This document shows, in pieces, positions 44,531 through 54,505 of a stretch of DNA of 64,000 nt. How positions within the stretch are numbered: the first letter of the stretch is position 1; every line of letters starts with the position of its first letter. The notes under the pieces were generated by a model. The model was not told where the DNA came from. It did not search any database and worked only from the letters and a program-made list of their open reading frames with translations. Source of the stretch: Bacillota bacterium (lineage in GTDB: Bacteria > Bacillota > Halanaerobiia > B1SED10-174); the NCBI GenBank assembly GCA_007122335.1, contig SKTZ01000026.1, positions 1-64,000 on the forward strand, in the 5' to 3' direction. Made by a program: the position numbers and the translations under genes.

Positions 44531-45313
44531 TTAAAGGTCTATTTTCTCAATTTCTTCCATGAGAAATTCGTTAAGAATTTTAATGTAAGTTCCCTTCATA
44601 CCAAGAGAGCGAGATTCAATAACTCCTGCGCTTTCAAATTTCCGCAGGGCGTTAACGATTACTGAACGGGTTATACCGGCCCTGTCAGCAATTTTACTGG
44701 CAACAATCAACCCTTCATGTTCATTAAGTTCGGCAAAAATGTGTTCAACTGCTTCAATTTCGGAGAAAGAGAGGCTTTCCAGGGCCATATGCACTGCAGC
44801 TTTTTTCCGGGCCTTTTCTTCCATTTTTTCGCTCCGGGAACGTAATATTTCCATCCCCACAACTGCGGCAGCGTATTCAGCCAGAATTAAATCTCCTGGT
44901 CCAAATTTATTTTTAAACCTAGCCATAATCAAGGTTCCCAGGCGAACCCCCCCTCCTTTTACGGGGACGATAGTTGTAACCTTGGTGGAAAAGAGACAAT
45001 CACCCTTGAATTCAAAAACACACTTTCCATTTTCCTGTTCGATATTTGCCCTGGTTTCATTTATGGAAAGTACCTTGTTATTAAAATCTTCGGGAAAGTG
45101 TTTCTTTTCCAATACTTCTTCAACCATAATCTCGCATTCAAACTGGTCCAGAAGATTGTAGCCGAGTAATTTTCCTTTCTTGCTGACTACATAAATGTTA
45201 GCCTGGAGTGCTTCGCTCAATACCCGAGCCATTTCCGAGAAATTAACTGGTTTTCCGGCACCACCCAGAATCAAGTTATTTATTCGCCGGGTTTTTTGGA
45301 GTAGATCTTCCAA
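44531..45313 (-). CDS. codY: GTP-sensing transcriptional repressor CodY
   Basis: 260 residues: N-terminal GAF domain binding branched-chain amino acids (about 1-155), a linker helix and a C-terminal winged HTH containing ASKIADRAGITRSVIVNALR. CodY represses many nutrient-response genes during rich growth. TTG 45313 lies 8 bases after GGAGG. hslU is 19 bases upstream; the order hslV-hslU-codY is as in B. subtilis. I saw no convincing CodY box in the window. Confidence 0.97.
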   Translation of the reverse strand: MEDLLQKTRRINNLILGGAGKPVNFSEMARVLSEALQANIYVVSKKGKLLGYNLLDQFECEIMVEEVLEKKHFPEDFNNKVLSINETRANIEQENGKCVFEFKGDCLFSTKVTTIVPVKGGGVRLGTLIMARFKNKFGPGDLILAEYAAAVVGMEILRSRSEKMEEKARKKAAVHMALESLSFSEIEAVEHIFAELNEHEGLIVASKIADRAGITRSVIVNALRKFESAGVIESRSLGMKGTYIKILNEFLMEEIEKIDL

Positions 45314-45332
45314 TTTTTTCGACCTCCTTTAT

Positions 45333-46724
45333 TTATAAAATATATCGACTTAGATCCTTATCTTTAATAATACCTTCAAGTTGCTCCTTGACAAAAGTTT
45401 CGTCAATTTCTATTTTTTCCCCTTTCAATTCTGGGGCCCGGAAAGAAATATCTTCAAGGAGTTTTTCCAGAACTGTATGCAGTCGCCTGGCCCCGATATT
45501 TTCCATTTGATCATTGGCCAGCCGGGCGATCCGGGCCAGTTCAGCTATCCCGGATTTGGCAAATTGAATTTCAACTTCCTCTGCATTCAGGAGAGCTACA
45601 TACTGCTTGATCAGGGCGTTTTGCGGTTCTGTCAGTATCTGGCGGAAATCTCCCTCGCTGAGGCTTTCCAGTTCAACCCTGATGGGGAAACGCCCCTGCA
45701 GTTCAGGAATTAAATCAGCTGGTTTGGCCATGTGAAAAGCTCCTGCAGCGATAAAGAGGATGTGGTCAGTTTTTACTGGTCCGTGCTTTGTCATAACGGT
45801 GGAACCTTCAACAATCGGAAGTATATCTCTCTGGACACCTTCTCGGGAAACGTCAGGGCCATGGCTATTTTCTTTCCCTGCAATTTTATCAATTTCATCA
45901 AGGAAAATTATCCCGCTCTGTTCAACCCTCTCCTTTGCTTCTTCGGTTACTTCGTCCATATCAATTAGTTTTTGCGCTTCCTGTTGTTTTAATATTTCCC
46001 GGGCCTGTTCAATACTAACTCTTCTTTTTTTCTTTTTTTTCGGGAACATACCTCCGAAAAGATCCTGCATGTTGATTCCCATTTCTTCTACTCCCTGGCC
46101 GGAAAAAATTTCCAGCATGGGCGAATGACTGGATTCAACCTCTATTTCAATCATGTGGGCTTCCAGTTCACCTGCTCGAAGTTTTTCCCCTAATCTCTCT
46201 CTACGGGAACGAAGTCTTTCCTGGGCTTCAGTTTCTTCCTGTTCCTCATCTCCGTTATCTTCCCGGGAAGAGGTTAAGAAAAGGTTAAAGGGATTGCTTG
46301 CTTTTTTCTTAATGGGCATCAGGTAATCCATTATTCTATCTTCCACCAGCTCTTCCGCCTTGTCTTCCACTTCTCTCATCTTTTCCTGTTTTTCCATTTG
46401 GATTGCGTTTTCTACCAGGTCGCGAATCATGGATTCAACATCCCGGCCCACATAACCAACTTCAGTAAATTTGCTTACCTCCACCTTGATAAAAGGTGCT
46501 CGAACAAGGCGGGCCAGTCTGCGGGCAATTTCAGTTTTTCCTACACCGGTTGGGCCAATCATCAGAATATTTTTGGGTAAAATTTCTTCCCGCAGTTCAT
46601 CATCCAATAAACCGCGACGGTACCTGTTCCGCAAGGCAATTGCAACGGCCTTTTTGGCTTGGTTCTGTCCAATAATATATTTATCAAGCTCATTTACCGT
46701 CTGTCGAGGAGTTAAATCTTCCAA
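45333..46724 (-). CDS. hslU: HslU (ClpY) ATPase of the HslUV protease
   Basis: 463 residues. Walker A is [11 protein letters not shown] (about 53-63), and Walker [11 protein letters not shown]. An I-domain insertion rich in Glu and Arg lies between them (about 110-240), and the C-terminus ends DLSRYIL, the tail that docks into HslV. It unfolds and feeds substrates to HslV. Start is TTG 46724 after AGGAGG. In B. subtilis this is ClpY/CodX. Confidence 0.96.
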   Translation of the reverse strand: MEDLTPRQTVNELDKYIIGQNQAKKAVAIALRNRYRRGLLDDELREEILPKNILMIGPTGVGKTEIARRLARLVRAPFIKVEVSKFTEVGYVGRDVESMIRDLVENAIQMEKQEKMREVEDKAEELVEDRIMDYLMPIKKKASNPFNLFLTSSREDNGDEEQEETEAQERLRSRRERLGEKLRAGELEAHMIEIEVESSHSPMLEIFSGQGVEEMGINMQDLFGGMFPKKKKKRRVSIEQAREILKQQEAQKLIDMDEVTEEAKERVEQSGIIFLDEIDKIAGKENSHGPDVSREGVQRDILPIVEGSTVMTKHGPVKTDHILFIAAGAFHMAKPADLIPELQGRFPIRVELESLSEGDFRQILTEPQNALIKQYVALLNAEEVEIQFAKSGIAELARIARLANDQMENIGARRLHTVLEKLLEDISFRAPELKGEKIEIDETFVKEQLEGIIKDKDLSRYIL

Positions 46725-46739
46725 CTTCAGGCCTCCTTT

Positions 46740-47267
46740 TTAATCCACCACTTCAACCCGGATCTGATCATTAGTATAAATACAGATATCAGCAGCAATT
46801 TTCATTGCTTCCCGGGTAATTTCCTCTGCTTCCAAACCAGTATGTCCAATTAGAGCACGGGCTGCAGCCAGGGCATAAGCTCCACCCGAGCCAATTGCTG
46901 CGATGTCATCGTCTGGTTCGATAACATCTCCGGTACCCGAGATTATAAACATCTCTTCCCGGTCAGCAACAATCAATAACGCTTCAAGCCGGCGAAGCAT
47001 CCGGTCAGTTCTCCACTCTTTGGCCAGTTCTACAGCAGCCCTTTTAAGATTTCCCTGATAACTCTCGAGCTTTCCCTCAAACTTCTCAAAAAGAGTAAAA
47101 GCATCTGCTGATGCTCCAGCGAAACCAGCAACCACTTTCCCTTCATAGAACCGCCTGACTTTATTTGCTCCCTTTTTCATTATCGTGTTTCCCATCGAAA
47201 CCTGCCCGTCACCAGCAAGGGCCAGGCTCCCATTTTTTCTTACCGCAAGAATGGTTGTCGCTTTCAT
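46740..47267 (-). CDS. hslV: HslV (ClpQ) protease subunit
   Basis: 175 residues from ATG 47267, eight bases after GGAGG. The N-terminal threonine hydrolase fold starts [13 protein letters not shown]; by alignment with E. coli HslV the catalytic Thr is residue 4, so a three-residue propeptide must be removed. [11 protein letters not shown] and [16 protein letters not shown] are typical. It makes the proteolytic ring with HslU. Codes for the same pair in B. subtilis, but xerC/codV, which precedes it there, is missing here. Confidence 0.95.
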   Translation of the reverse strand: MKATTILAVRKNGSLALAGDGQVSMGNTIMKKGANKVRRFYEGKVVAGFAGASADAFTLFEKFEGKLESYQGNLKRAAVELAKEWRTDRMLRRLEALLIVADREEMFIISGTGDVIEPDDDIAAIGSGGAYALAAARALIGHTGLEAEEITREAMKIAADICIYTNDQIRVEVVD

Positions 47268-47281
47268 CTTACTGGCCTCCA

Positions 47282-48622
47282 TTAATTATTTTCCCCCGGA
47301 TACTCGGAAAATGGTTCCAGTAGTTCAAATTTATCGATAAAATCTTTTAAAGCTTCCCGCGCAATGTTCACCTGTTTTTCTCTTCGTTCTTCTTTCTTTT
47401 TTATCCTTTTTTCCGGGTTGGGTAAAAGTCCAAAATTCATGTTAATAGGCTGAAAATTTTTGTTGGGAGTTGTAATATAATCGATTAAACTTCCCAGAGC
47501 TGTTTCTCGGGGAGGAACCAAAGGTTCTTGCCCCCGGGCCAGAAGAAAGGCATTTATACCCGCCCAGAGACCTGTAATTGCCGATTCCAGGTAACCTTCA
47601 ACCCCTGTAACCTGGCCAGCGAAAAAAACATCAGGCCGATCCCTGAACTGAAGGGTTGGTTTTATTACCGAAGGGGAGTCAATAAATATGTTGCGGTGCA
47701 TTACCCCAAACCTGGCAAACTCGGCTTTTTCCAAACCAGGAACCATCCGAAATACCCTTTTCTGTTCGGGCCATTTAAGCCGGGTTTGAAAACCAACAAG
47801 GTTAAAAAGCGTTCCTTCCCGGTTATCCCTCCGGAGTTGGACAACTGCAAAGGGTCTTTTCCCCTCCCGGTCCTTTAAACCAACGGGCTTTAATGGCCCA
47901 AAAGCAAGAGTTTTATAACCTTTTTTAGCCAGGTTTTCTACCGGCATACAACCCGCAAAAAGTTTGTTCTCCTCAAATCCATGCAGGGGCATTACTTCGG
48001 CCCTGACCAGTTCATTGTAAAAATTTTGGTACTGTTCTTCAGTCAGGGGACAGTTAATATAATCACTGCTTTGTTCATCATAACGGGCCCCGTAAAAAGC
48101 AATATCCATATTGATGGTATCGAAATAAACTAAAGGAGCGGCGGCATCAAAAAAATAAAGGCTTTGCTGCCCGGTTAAATCCTGAAGTTTTTGGGTTAAT
48201 GAATCCGAAGTGAGAGGACCGGTAGCAATAATCGTTATAGGTCCCTCGGGGATTTCATTAACTTCCTCCCGGCGAATTTCCACCAGGGGGTGTTCTTCCA
48301 GGCGGCGGGTAATTTCCTTTGGAAATTTTTGCCGATCCACTGCCAGGGCATTACCCGCGGGAACCCGGGTTTTCCGGGCAACCTCTAACAGCAGGGAATT
48401 GAATTTTTCCAGTTCAAGTTTTAACAGTCCTCCCCCGGTGGTAATTTTTTCTGAACCCAGGGAATTGCTACAAACAAGCTCCCCCAGATAAGAAGTGTGA
48501 TGGGCAGGGGTGTTTTTATTCGGACGCATCTCATAAAGCCTTACTGGTTCTCCCCGGCTGGCAATCTGCCATGCCGCTTCAGATCCAGCGAGTCCCCCTC
48601 CAATTATCTCAACTTTTGCCAC
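47282..48622 (-). CDS. trmFO: Folate/FAD-dependent tRNA (m5U54) methyltransferase TrmFO
   Basis: About 446 residues. [18 protein letters not shown] is the FAD fold; [11 protein letters not shown] holds a conserved Cys; and [18 protein letters not shown] is the second flavin motif. It makes ribothymidine in the T loop using methylene-THF. I chose GTG 48622, six bases after GGAGAGG; ATGs further upstream (48637 and 48649) lie inside topA and give an extended N-terminus. The gene overlaps topA by 14 bases. Confidence 0.95.
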   Translation of the reverse strand: MAKVEIIGGGLAGSEAAWQIASRGEPVRLYEMRPNKNTPAHHTSYLGELVCSNSLGSEKITTGGGLLKLELEKFNSLLLEVARKTRVPAGNALAVDRQKFPKEITRRLEEHPLVEIRREEVNEIPEGPITIIATGPLTSDSLTQKLQDLTGQQSLYFFDAAAPLVYFDTINMDIAFYGARYDEQSSDYINCPLTEEQYQNFYNELVRAEVMPLHGFEENKLFAGCMPVENLAKKGYKTLAFGPLKPVGLKDREGKRPFAVVQLRRDNREGTLFNLVGFQTRLKWPEQKRVFRMVPGLEKAEFARFGVMHRNIFIDSPSVIKPTLQFRDRPDVFFAGQVTGVEGYLESAITGLWAGINAFLLARGQEPLVPPRETALGSLIDYITTPNKNFQPINMNFGLLPNPEKRIKKKEERREKQVNIAREALKDFIDKFELLEPFSEYPGENN

Positions 48623-50684
48623 CTTTATCCTCTCCATGCACATAATCACATTCTTCCCGGGCGCAAACTTTTTTTACGCCTTTTTTACTCCTTTTTTCCA
48701 GCAAAAAAGCTCCACACTTGGGGCAATCTTCTGCCAGGGGCCGGGACCAGGAAACATAATCACAATCAGGAAATTGATCACAACCGTAAAAAGTTCTTCC
48801 TTTCTTACTCCGCCGCTGAACAATTTTTCCTTTGCCGCATTTAAAACAATCAATATCCTCTAAGACCATGTAGGGCTTGGTATTGCGACATTCTGGAAAC
48901 CTGGGGCAGGCCAGAAATTTTCCGAATCTTCCGTGCTTGATAACCATTTTGGCTCCACACTTATCACATTCGATATCAGTTTTTTCATCCTCAATGTCAA
49001 CTTCCTGCATCTGTTCCTGGGCTTTTTCCAGTTTAACTCTAAAATCCTCATAAAATTCCTGCAAAAGTTTGACCCAATCTTCCTGATTTTCTTCAACCCT
49101 GTCCAGTTTTTCCTCCATCTGAGCGGTAAACTGAACTTCAGTAATTTCCGGGAAGAAAGAAACCAAAAGATCATTGACCTTAAAACCCAGTTCGGTGGGC
49201 TTAAAACGGCGTTCTTCGCTTATAATATATCCCCTTTGCTGAATAGTGCTTACAATTGGGGCGTAGGTGGAGGGCCGGCCAATTCCCTTTGCTTCAAGTT
49301 CTTTGACCAGGGTCCCCTCTGTAAAGCGGGGGGGAGGCTGGGTAAAGTGCTGCTCTTCCTCCATTTTATTTAACTTAACCTCTTCCCCTTCTTTTAATTC
49401 GGGGAGAATATTTTCCTCAATATTTTCAGCACCGAGAACTTTTAAAAAACCCGGGAAGATTACCTGAGAACCATTGGCCCGGAAAACAAATTTTCCCCCC
49501 TGGACATCAACATTTAAACCGAAAAATACAGCGGGTTTCATCTGGCTGGCAATAAAACGGTCCCAGATTAGCCGGTATAGTTTAAACTGATCTTTATTCA
49601 AATAGGGTTTTGCATCTTCAGGGGTGAGGGTGGGGTCTGTGGGCCGGATTGCTTCGTGAGCATCCTGGCTTCCTTTTTTGCCCCGGTACTGCTGGGCCTT
49701 AGCTGGAAGGTACTTTTCCCCAAATTTGTCTTTTATTACCTCGCGGGCAGATTCTTGAGCGACAGGAGAAGTTCTGACTGAATCCGTTCGCATATAGGTT
49801 ATAAGTCCTGTTTGTCCTCGGCCACCTATTTGTAGGCCTTCATAAAGCTGCTGGGCCACAGCCATGGTTTTGCGAGCAGTAAAATTGAGGCGCTTTATTG
49901 CCTCCTGTTGGAGGGTGCTGGTAATAAAGGGAGGCAGCGGTCGCCGTTCCCGTTTGCGTTCCTTGATTTTAGAAATTTTATATTCTTCTTTTTTAATTTC
50001 GGTGAGGAGTTTTTTGGCCTGGTCCTCATTTTTTACCTTTATTCTCTTATTATCAATGCGGAAAAGCCGGGCTTTAAAGTTTCCCTGGGGAGCTTTAAAA
50101 TTCCCGGTTATTGTCCAGTATTCTTCTGGTTCAAATTTTTCTATCTCTCTTTCCCTCTCGCAAATAAGTCGCACAGCTACAGTTTGAACCCTTCCTGCAC
50201 TTAGACCCTTTTTAACCTTTTTCCAGAGCAGTGGGCTCAATTTATAACCCACCAGACGATCCAGAATACGCCTGGCCTGCTGGGCATCAACAAGTTTCCC
50301 ATCAATAGCCCGGGGTTTTTCCATGGCCTTTTTTACTGCATCTTTAGTTATTTCATTAAAAACCACCCGGCATTTTTGATTGGGGATCTCCAGGACACGC
50401 TTAAGATGCCAGGAAATCGCCTCTCCTTCCCGATCCGGGTCAGTTGCCAGGTAAACTTCATCAGCTTTTTGGGCTTCTTTTTTCAGCTGAGATAAAATCT
50501 TCCCTTTACCTCTGATTGTAATATAGTGGGGACGGAAATTGTTTTCGACATCAACTCCCAGTTTGCTTTTGGGAAGGTCAATTAAATGGCCCATGGAAGC
50601 TTCAATAGAATATTTTCTTCCCAAAAATCTCTTAAGAGTTCGGGCCTTGGCTGGAGATTCGACTATAACAAGCTTGCTTGCCAT
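48609..50684 (-). CDS. topA: DNA topoisomerase I
   Basis: 691 residues, type IA, relaxing negative supercoils. The Toprim part opens LVIVESPAKARTLKRFLG and has YLATDPDREGEAISWHL; the active-site Tyr is in GLITYMRTDSVR. The C-terminus has three Cys4 zinc-ribbon modules (CDKCGAKMV, CFKCGKGKIV and CPKCGAFLL), the last reduced to a CAREEC end. It follows smg by 14 bases and overlaps trmFO. Confidence 0.97.
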   Translation of the reverse strand: MASKLVIVESPAKARTLKRFLGRKYSIEASMGHLIDLPKSKLGVDVENNFRPHYITIRGKGKILSQLKKEAQKADEVYLATDPDREGEAISWHLKRVLEIPNQKCRVVFNEITKDAVKKAMEKPRAIDGKLVDAQQARRILDRLVGYKLSPLLWKKVKKGLSAGRVQTVAVRLICEREREIEKFEPEEYWTITGNFKAPQGNFKARLFRIDNKRIKVKNEDQAKKLLTEIKKEEYKISKIKERKRERRPLPPFITSTLQQEAIKRLNFTARKTMAVAQQLYEGLQIGGRGQTGLITYMRTDSVRTSPVAQESAREVIKDKFGEKYLPAKAQQYRGKKGSQDAHEAIRPTDPTLTPEDAKPYLNKDQFKLYRLIWDRFIASQMKPAVFFGLNVDVQGGKFVFRANGSQVIFPGFLKVLGAENIEENILPELKEGEEVKLNKMEEEQHFTQPPPRFTEGTLVKELEAKGIGRPSTYAPIVSTIQQRGYIISEERRFKPTELGFKVNDLLVSFFPEITEVQFTAQMEEKLDRVEENQEDWVKLLQEFYEDFRVKLEKAQEQMQEVDIEDEKTDIECDKCGAKMVIKHGRFGKFLACPRFPECRNTKPYMVLEDIDCFKCGKGKIVQRRSKKGRTFYGCDQFPDCDYVSWSRPLAEDCPKCGAFLLEKRSKKGVKKVCAREECDYVHGEDKGGKS

Positions 50685-50698
50685 TCTATCTCGTCCCT

Positions 50699-51181
50699 TC
50701 AGTTAATATAGAATTTAGCATCCCGCATAAAGCTCTTGAATTCAGGAATTGAGCGGGCCAGCATTGCCAGATCTTCCTCGGGTAAAATCTTCACAAGACC
50801 CTGCCACAGAGCCGAAGAATCTATTGGAGCTTCCTGATCATTGAACAGGGTCAAAAGCAAGTATTCCCATTTTTGCAGATCAAGTAAACCCGAAGCCTGG
50901 ACCTTGAAGAGGACCCCTAGAGCTTCCCTGGTTAATTGCATTTTTTCGTCTGTTGTTAATAGACGAACCCGGGATTGTGACAACTCGACTCCGGCCAGGG
51001 GAGTAAGGTCAATTACATTTTGCTGCTGGGCAAATATTAACTGGAATGCTGTATCAATATCTTCAAGGGGGTATCCTTCATCCAGAAGATATTGAATGAG
51101 TTCTTCTTTTTTGACGGAAATTTCTTCGTCGGAAATTTTCTCCATCAAAATATTTAAAATTTGCGCAACATTATTATTCAA
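50699..51181 (-). CDS. smg: Smg/DUF494 family protein
   Basis: 160 residues from TTG 51181. Pattern: an N-terminal helix (VAQILNILMEKI), YLLDEGYPLEDIDTAF, a variable middle, and LLTTDEKMQLTREALGVLF followed by helices. This resembles Smg (DUF494), which lies next to dprA and topA-like genes in E. coli; its function is unknown. The TTG is five bases after GGAAGGAGGGG. An ATG at 51199 is only about five bases from the predicted transcription start, so it is unlikely. The match is from pattern, not from a search. Confidence 0.7.
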   Translation of the reverse strand: MNNNVAQILNILMEKISDEEISVKKEELIQYLLDEGYPLEDIDTAFQLIFAQQQNVIDLTPLAGVELSQSRVRLLTTDEKMQLTREALGVLFKVQASGLLDLQKWEYLLLTLFNDQEAPIDSSALWQGLVKILPEEDLAMLARSIPEFKSFMRDAKFYIN

Positions 51182-51210
51182 GAATACCCCTCCTTCCATA
51201 CTAATAATAT

Positions 51211-51239
51211 ATTATAGGGGTTCGTAGTAGGTTTGTAAA
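51211..51239 (-). promoter_or_regulatory. Sigma-A promoter of smg-topA-codY operon
   Basis: On the - strand -35 TTTACA (51234-51239) and perfect -10 TATAAT (51211-51216) are 17 bases apart, placing the start near 51204. Confidence 0.85.
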
Positions 51240-51249
51240 GATTAGTTAT

Positions 51250-51714
51250 TTATCGCAAAAAGTCAATTTCTCCCTTTACCCTTTTTAGATACCTGATCAG
51301 GGGATAACCCAGTCCCAGGATAACAATAGCCTGGCTGATAGTTATGCTGATTGCTACCTCCCAGTAGGGCAGGTTAAAAAGCAAATGTAAATAAGCACTG
51401 ACCAAAAAGCCATTGAGGACAATGGGGCTGAGGTAGGCCAGGAAATTCTGGCGAAAAAGGTAGGTTAAAAAGGCTGCCAGTAAAGAAATCAAGCTTCCCA
51501 GCCCAATATCTACCAGCCCCAAACCCCCAAAAATGTTGGCAATTAAAACCCCGGCAAAAATCCCGGGGACGGCTTCCAGATAAAGAATTGGTAGGACAGT
51601 AAGAGCTTCTGCAACCCTGAGTTGAATAGGTCCAAAACTGATCGCCTGTAAAAGAAAGGTTATAACAATATAAAGAGCGGCAATAATTCCCGCCCGGGCA
51701 ATATTTTTAGTCAA
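51250..51714 (-). CDS. QueT-family membrane transporter (ECF S component)
   Basis: A 154-residue, five- or six-helix membrane protein. ARAGIIAALYIVITFLLQ followed by IQLRVAEALTVLPIL is the QueT signature, and a GIFAGVLIANIFGG motif follows. QueT proteins are S components of energy-coupling factor transporters for queuosine precursors (preQ0/preQ1). I chose TTG 51714, seven bases after GGAGGG; it overlaps the rnhB stop by eight bases. No preQ1 riboswitch is visible. The ECF AT module must be elsewhere. Confidence 0.85.
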   Translation of the reverse strand: MTKNIARAGIIAALYIVITFLLQAISFGPIQLRVAEALTVLPILYLEAVPGIFAGVLIANIFGGLGLVDIGLGSLISLLAAFLTYLFRQNFLAYLSPIVLNGFLVSAYLHLLFNLPYWEVAISITISQAIVILGLGYPLIRYLKRVKGEIDFLR

Positions 51715-52510
51715 AAAGGGTCCCTCCTTTTTGCCTTTTTGCTTTTTGAACCGGGGCAAAAGACAACCGGTGAATCGGAGTCGGCCCTTTTAGCTTTAGT
51801 GCTTTTAGGTGGTCCGGGCTTCCATAACCCTTATTATGGACCAGTCCATAACCCGGGTAAACGGTATCCAGATAATCCATTATCCAGTCCCGAAGAACCT
51901 TGGCAACGATTGAAGCCGCAGCAATAGAGAGAGATTTATTATCACCACCGATTACTGTGGTCTGTTTAAATCCAGAATCCGGTATCCTTTGATTGCCATC
52001 AATTAAAACCCCATCTATTTTTTTGTTGATCCCGCTGATTGCCATTTCCATGGCTTTTAAAGAAGCCTTACCGATATTCAGGCGGTCAATTTCCTCGGGT
52101 TCAACCAGCCCCAACCCTATAGAAATACTGAATTTATGAATTTGACAAAACAATTCTTCTCTCTGAAAGGAGGTCAATTCCTTGGAATCCTGGATCCCGT
52201 AAAGAGGAATTCTTTTAGGCAGTATAACGGCTGCAGCTACTACAGGTCCAGCCAGGGGGCCCCGGCCAACTTCATCCACGCCCACCAGGTACTCTCCATT
52301 TTCATCCCGGAATTTGCGATCAAAGGCTTCCATATCCTTAAAATTCTTTATTCTTTTCTGGCGCTGGTCCATTTCTTTTTGCAGCTTTCTTCCCAGCTTC
52401 TGAACTCCTGCCCTGTCATCGTCTAAAAGAGCCTGCAAAAGATCCCGGGAATATACATTTTTTTCCATTATGGCTTTTTTTATCTGGGAAATGGTTAGGT
52501 CTTTTAACAA
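51707..52510 (-). CDS. rnhB: Ribonuclease HII
   Basis: 267 residues. LVGVDEVGRGPLAGPVVAAA has the catalytic Asp-Glu pair, GDNKSLSIAAASIVAKVLRD the third acidic residue, and Asp in MDYLDTVYPGYG the fourth. It cleaves RNA in RNA/DNA hybrids and single ribonucleotides. The extra N-terminal 75 residues form a helical domain common to Bacillota RNase HII. It overlaps rbgA by seven bases. Confidence 0.95.
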   Translation of the reverse strand: MLKDLTISQIKKAIMEKNVYSRDLLQALLDDDRAGVQKLGRKLQKEMDQRQKRIKNFKDMEAFDRKFRDENGEYLVGVDEVGRGPLAGPVVAAAVILPKRIPLYGIQDSKELTSFQREELFCQIHKFSISIGLGLVEPEEIDRLNIGKASLKAMEMAISGINKKIDGVLIDGNQRIPDSGFKQTTVIGGDNKSLSIAAASIVAKVLRDWIMDYLDTVYPGYGLVHNKGYGSPDHLKALKLKGPTPIHRLSFAPVQKAKRQKGGTLFD

Positions 52511-53364
52511 CTTTCTTCCTCCTCTCGGGGAGGCTCTTCCAGGGTCACCCGGCCCAAAAGCCCCTTCCTGAAATCCTGTAAAAGAAGGGAAGCAGCTTTT
52601 TCCAGATAAATTGTCCCCCCGGGTTTAAAACAACCTCTTGCCCGGCCAACACCTTCCAAAGCTTCCCAGGGCATTTGACCTTCCAGAGAAAAACCGTATC
52701 TTTTTTCAAAACCGGGAACAGGCCTTTTGACAAGCAAACTCAGGAGTTCATATGCAACTTCTAAATTATCAAAAATTCCCTCGCGCAGTGCTCCAACTGA
52801 AGCAAGGATCAACCCGGTTTCCTGCGCCTGATCGGGACCGGTAATCCCCGGGGTATCCAAAAGAGAAAGATCTTCACTTACCTTCAGCCACTGCTTGCCC
52901 CGGGTGGTTCCGGCTACGTTCCCTGTTTTGGCCATTTTCCGGCCAGCAAGGGCATTTAGGAGGGTTGATTTGCCCACGTTGGGGATACCCGCTACTAAAA
53001 TCCTCAGGGGGCGTCGACCTTTCTGCTTTTCCTCCCGGTCTTTCTTTATTTTTTTAGCTCTTTTCTCCATGAAATTCTTAAGCTCAACCAGACCTTTTTT
53101 ATTGGGAATGTCCAGAGCAAAAACGGGGGTTCCCCTTTCCTGGAAATATTCACACCATTCCTTGGTTTTCTTTTCGTCGGCAAGGTCCCTTTTGGATAGG
53201 ATTATTACCTTTTCCTGGTCTTTCAAATAACGGTCTAAATCATAGGGTCGGCTGGTGTGGGGAACCCTTGCGTCCCTAACTTCCAGTAACAAGTCAATCA
53301 GGGCAATATTATTTCGGAGTTCTTTTTTGGTTTTTACCATAAGACCTGGATACCAGTTGTTCAT
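52504..53364 (-). CDS. rbgA: Ribosome biogenesis GTPase RbgA (YlqF)
   Basis: 286 residues with circularly permuted GTPase motifs: G4 KRDLAD first (about 60), then G1 GIPNVGKSTLLNAL (about 126-139), and G3 DTPGI. RbgA promotes late 50S assembly and needs the assembled 45S particle. The C-terminal helical domain is typical. It follows the rplS terminator by only a few bases, so its promoter is not obvious. Same order as B. subtilis. Confidence 0.96.
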   Translation of the reverse strand: MNNWYPGLMVKTKKELRNNIALIDLLLEVRDARVPHTSRPYDLDRYLKDQEKVIILSKRDLADEKKTKEWCEYFQERGTPVFALDIPNKKGLVELKNFMEKRAKKIKKDREEKQKGRRPLRILVAGIPNVGKSTLLNALAGRKMAKTGNVAGTTRGKQWLKVSEDLSLLDTPGITGPDQAQETGLILASVGALREGIFDNLEVAYELLSLLVKRPVPGFEKRYGFSLEGQMPWEALEGVGRARGCFKPGGTIYLEKAASLLLQDFRKGLLGRVTLEEPPREEEESC

Positions 53365-53375
53365 TCATCTACCCC

Positions 53376-53404
53376 CATAAACAAAGAGGGACAGAAGTCC
53401 CCCT
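53376..53404 (-). terminator. Terminator after rplS
   Basis: On the - strand AGGGGGAC and GTCCCTCT form an 8-bp stem (one G-U pair) with loop TTCT, followed by TTGTTT. It begins 6 bases after the rplS stop. Confidence 0.75.
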
Positions 53405-53409
53405 TTGGA

Positions 53410-53754
53410 TTAAAACCTTTTCTCTTTAACCCGGGCTGCACGCCCCACTCTCTTCCGCAGGTAGTAAAGCTTGGCCCGGTTGACATCGCCCCTGCGCACA
53501 ACTTCAATTTTAGGGATATTAGGCGAATGAAGGGGAAAAGTTCTTTCAACACCAATTCCGTGAGATATTTTCCGCACGGTAAAGGTTTCTCTAATTCCAC
53601 CGCCTTTGCGGCGGAGAACAATCCCCTGGAACACCTGAACCCTCTCCTTACCACCTTCAACAACGCGGACATGAACTTTAACTGTATCCCCGGGATTAAA
53701 CTGGGGAAGATTTTCTTTCATTTGCTTTTTTTCTACGCGATCAACACTTTTCAT
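53410..53754 (-). CDS. rplS: 50S ribosomal protein L19
   Basis: 114 residues, normal length. [20 protein letters not shown] and [12 protein letters not shown], with [11 protein letters not shown] and [14 protein letters not shown], identify it. It lies at the 30S-50S interface. It overlaps trmD by 14 bases and ends at a terminator, closing the ylxM-ffh-rpsP operon. Confidence 0.97.
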   Translation of the reverse strand: MKSVDRVEKKQMKENLPQFNPGDTVKVHVRVVEGGKERVQVFQGIVLRRKGGGIRETFTVRKISHGIGVERTFPLHSPNIPKIEVVRRGDVNRAKLYYLRKRVGRAARVKEKRF

Positions 53755-54505
53755 TTCTGTCCTCCTTTCCGCCCAGACCTTCTTCTATTTCAGCCTCGAT
53801 TTCGGCCAGTAAATCCCGGTCCTCGGGATCCAGGTTGGCCTTTTTTATTAGATCGGGACGTTTTAACAGAGTCTGGCGCAGACTTTCCTTTTTTCTCCAC
53901 CGAGCGATTTTTTTATGGTCCCCGCTCAAAAGAACTCCGGGAACACGATATCCTTTAAATTCTTCAGGCCTCGTATAGTGAGGGTGGTCCAAAAGTCCCT
54001 GGTAAAAAGAATCACCCACAACTGAATCTTCATCTCCCAACACTTCGGGCAACAGGCGAATAACTGCTTCCATTATTACCATTGCGGGGATCTCGCCCCC
54101 GTTTAAAACATAATCCCCAATTGAAATTTCTTCATCAACAAGTTCTTCGCGAACCCTCTCATCAACACCTTCATAACGGCCACAGATCAGAACCAGATTT
54201 TTTAACTGGGCCATTTCCCAGGCTTTTTCCTGATCAAAAGTTCTTCCGTGAGGTGTAAGGAAAACTACCCTTCTGGGTTGGGGGATCTGTTCAACAGCTC
54301 TCCAGATGGGTTCGGGTTTTAAAACCATTCCCGGACCACCACCGTAGGGATAATCATCAACCATCCGGTGCTTATCCAGAGCAAAATTCCGCAGGTCATG
54401 GGCCCGGATATCGACGGTCTTTTTCTCCAGGGCTTTTTTTACAATCCCCAGTTGGAGGAAAGGATTAAAAAGTTCAGGAAAAATTGTTATAATATCAATC
54501 CGCAT
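53741..54505 (-). CDS. trmD: tRNA (guanine(37)-N1)-methyltransferase
   Basis: 254 residues from ATG 54505. A SPOUT methyltransferase making m1G37, preventing frameshifts. The knot region has [20 protein letters not shown] and [26 protein letters not shown] is also typical. The longer open frame upstream is part of rimM. The gene overlaps rimM by 11 bases and rplS by 14. Confidence 0.97.
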   Translation of the reverse strand: MRIDIITIFPELFNPFLQLGIVKKALEKKTVDIRAHDLRNFALDKHRMVDDYPYGGGPGMVLKPEPIWRAVEQIPQPRRVVFLTPHGRTFDQEKAWEMAQLKNLVLICGRYEGVDERVREELVDEEISIGDYVLNGGEIPAMVIMEAVIRLLPEVLGDEDSVVGDSFYQGLLDHPHYTRPEEFKGYRVPGVLLSGDHKKIARWRKKESLRQTLLKRPDLIKKANLDPEDRDLLAEIEAEIEEGLGGKEDRNEKC

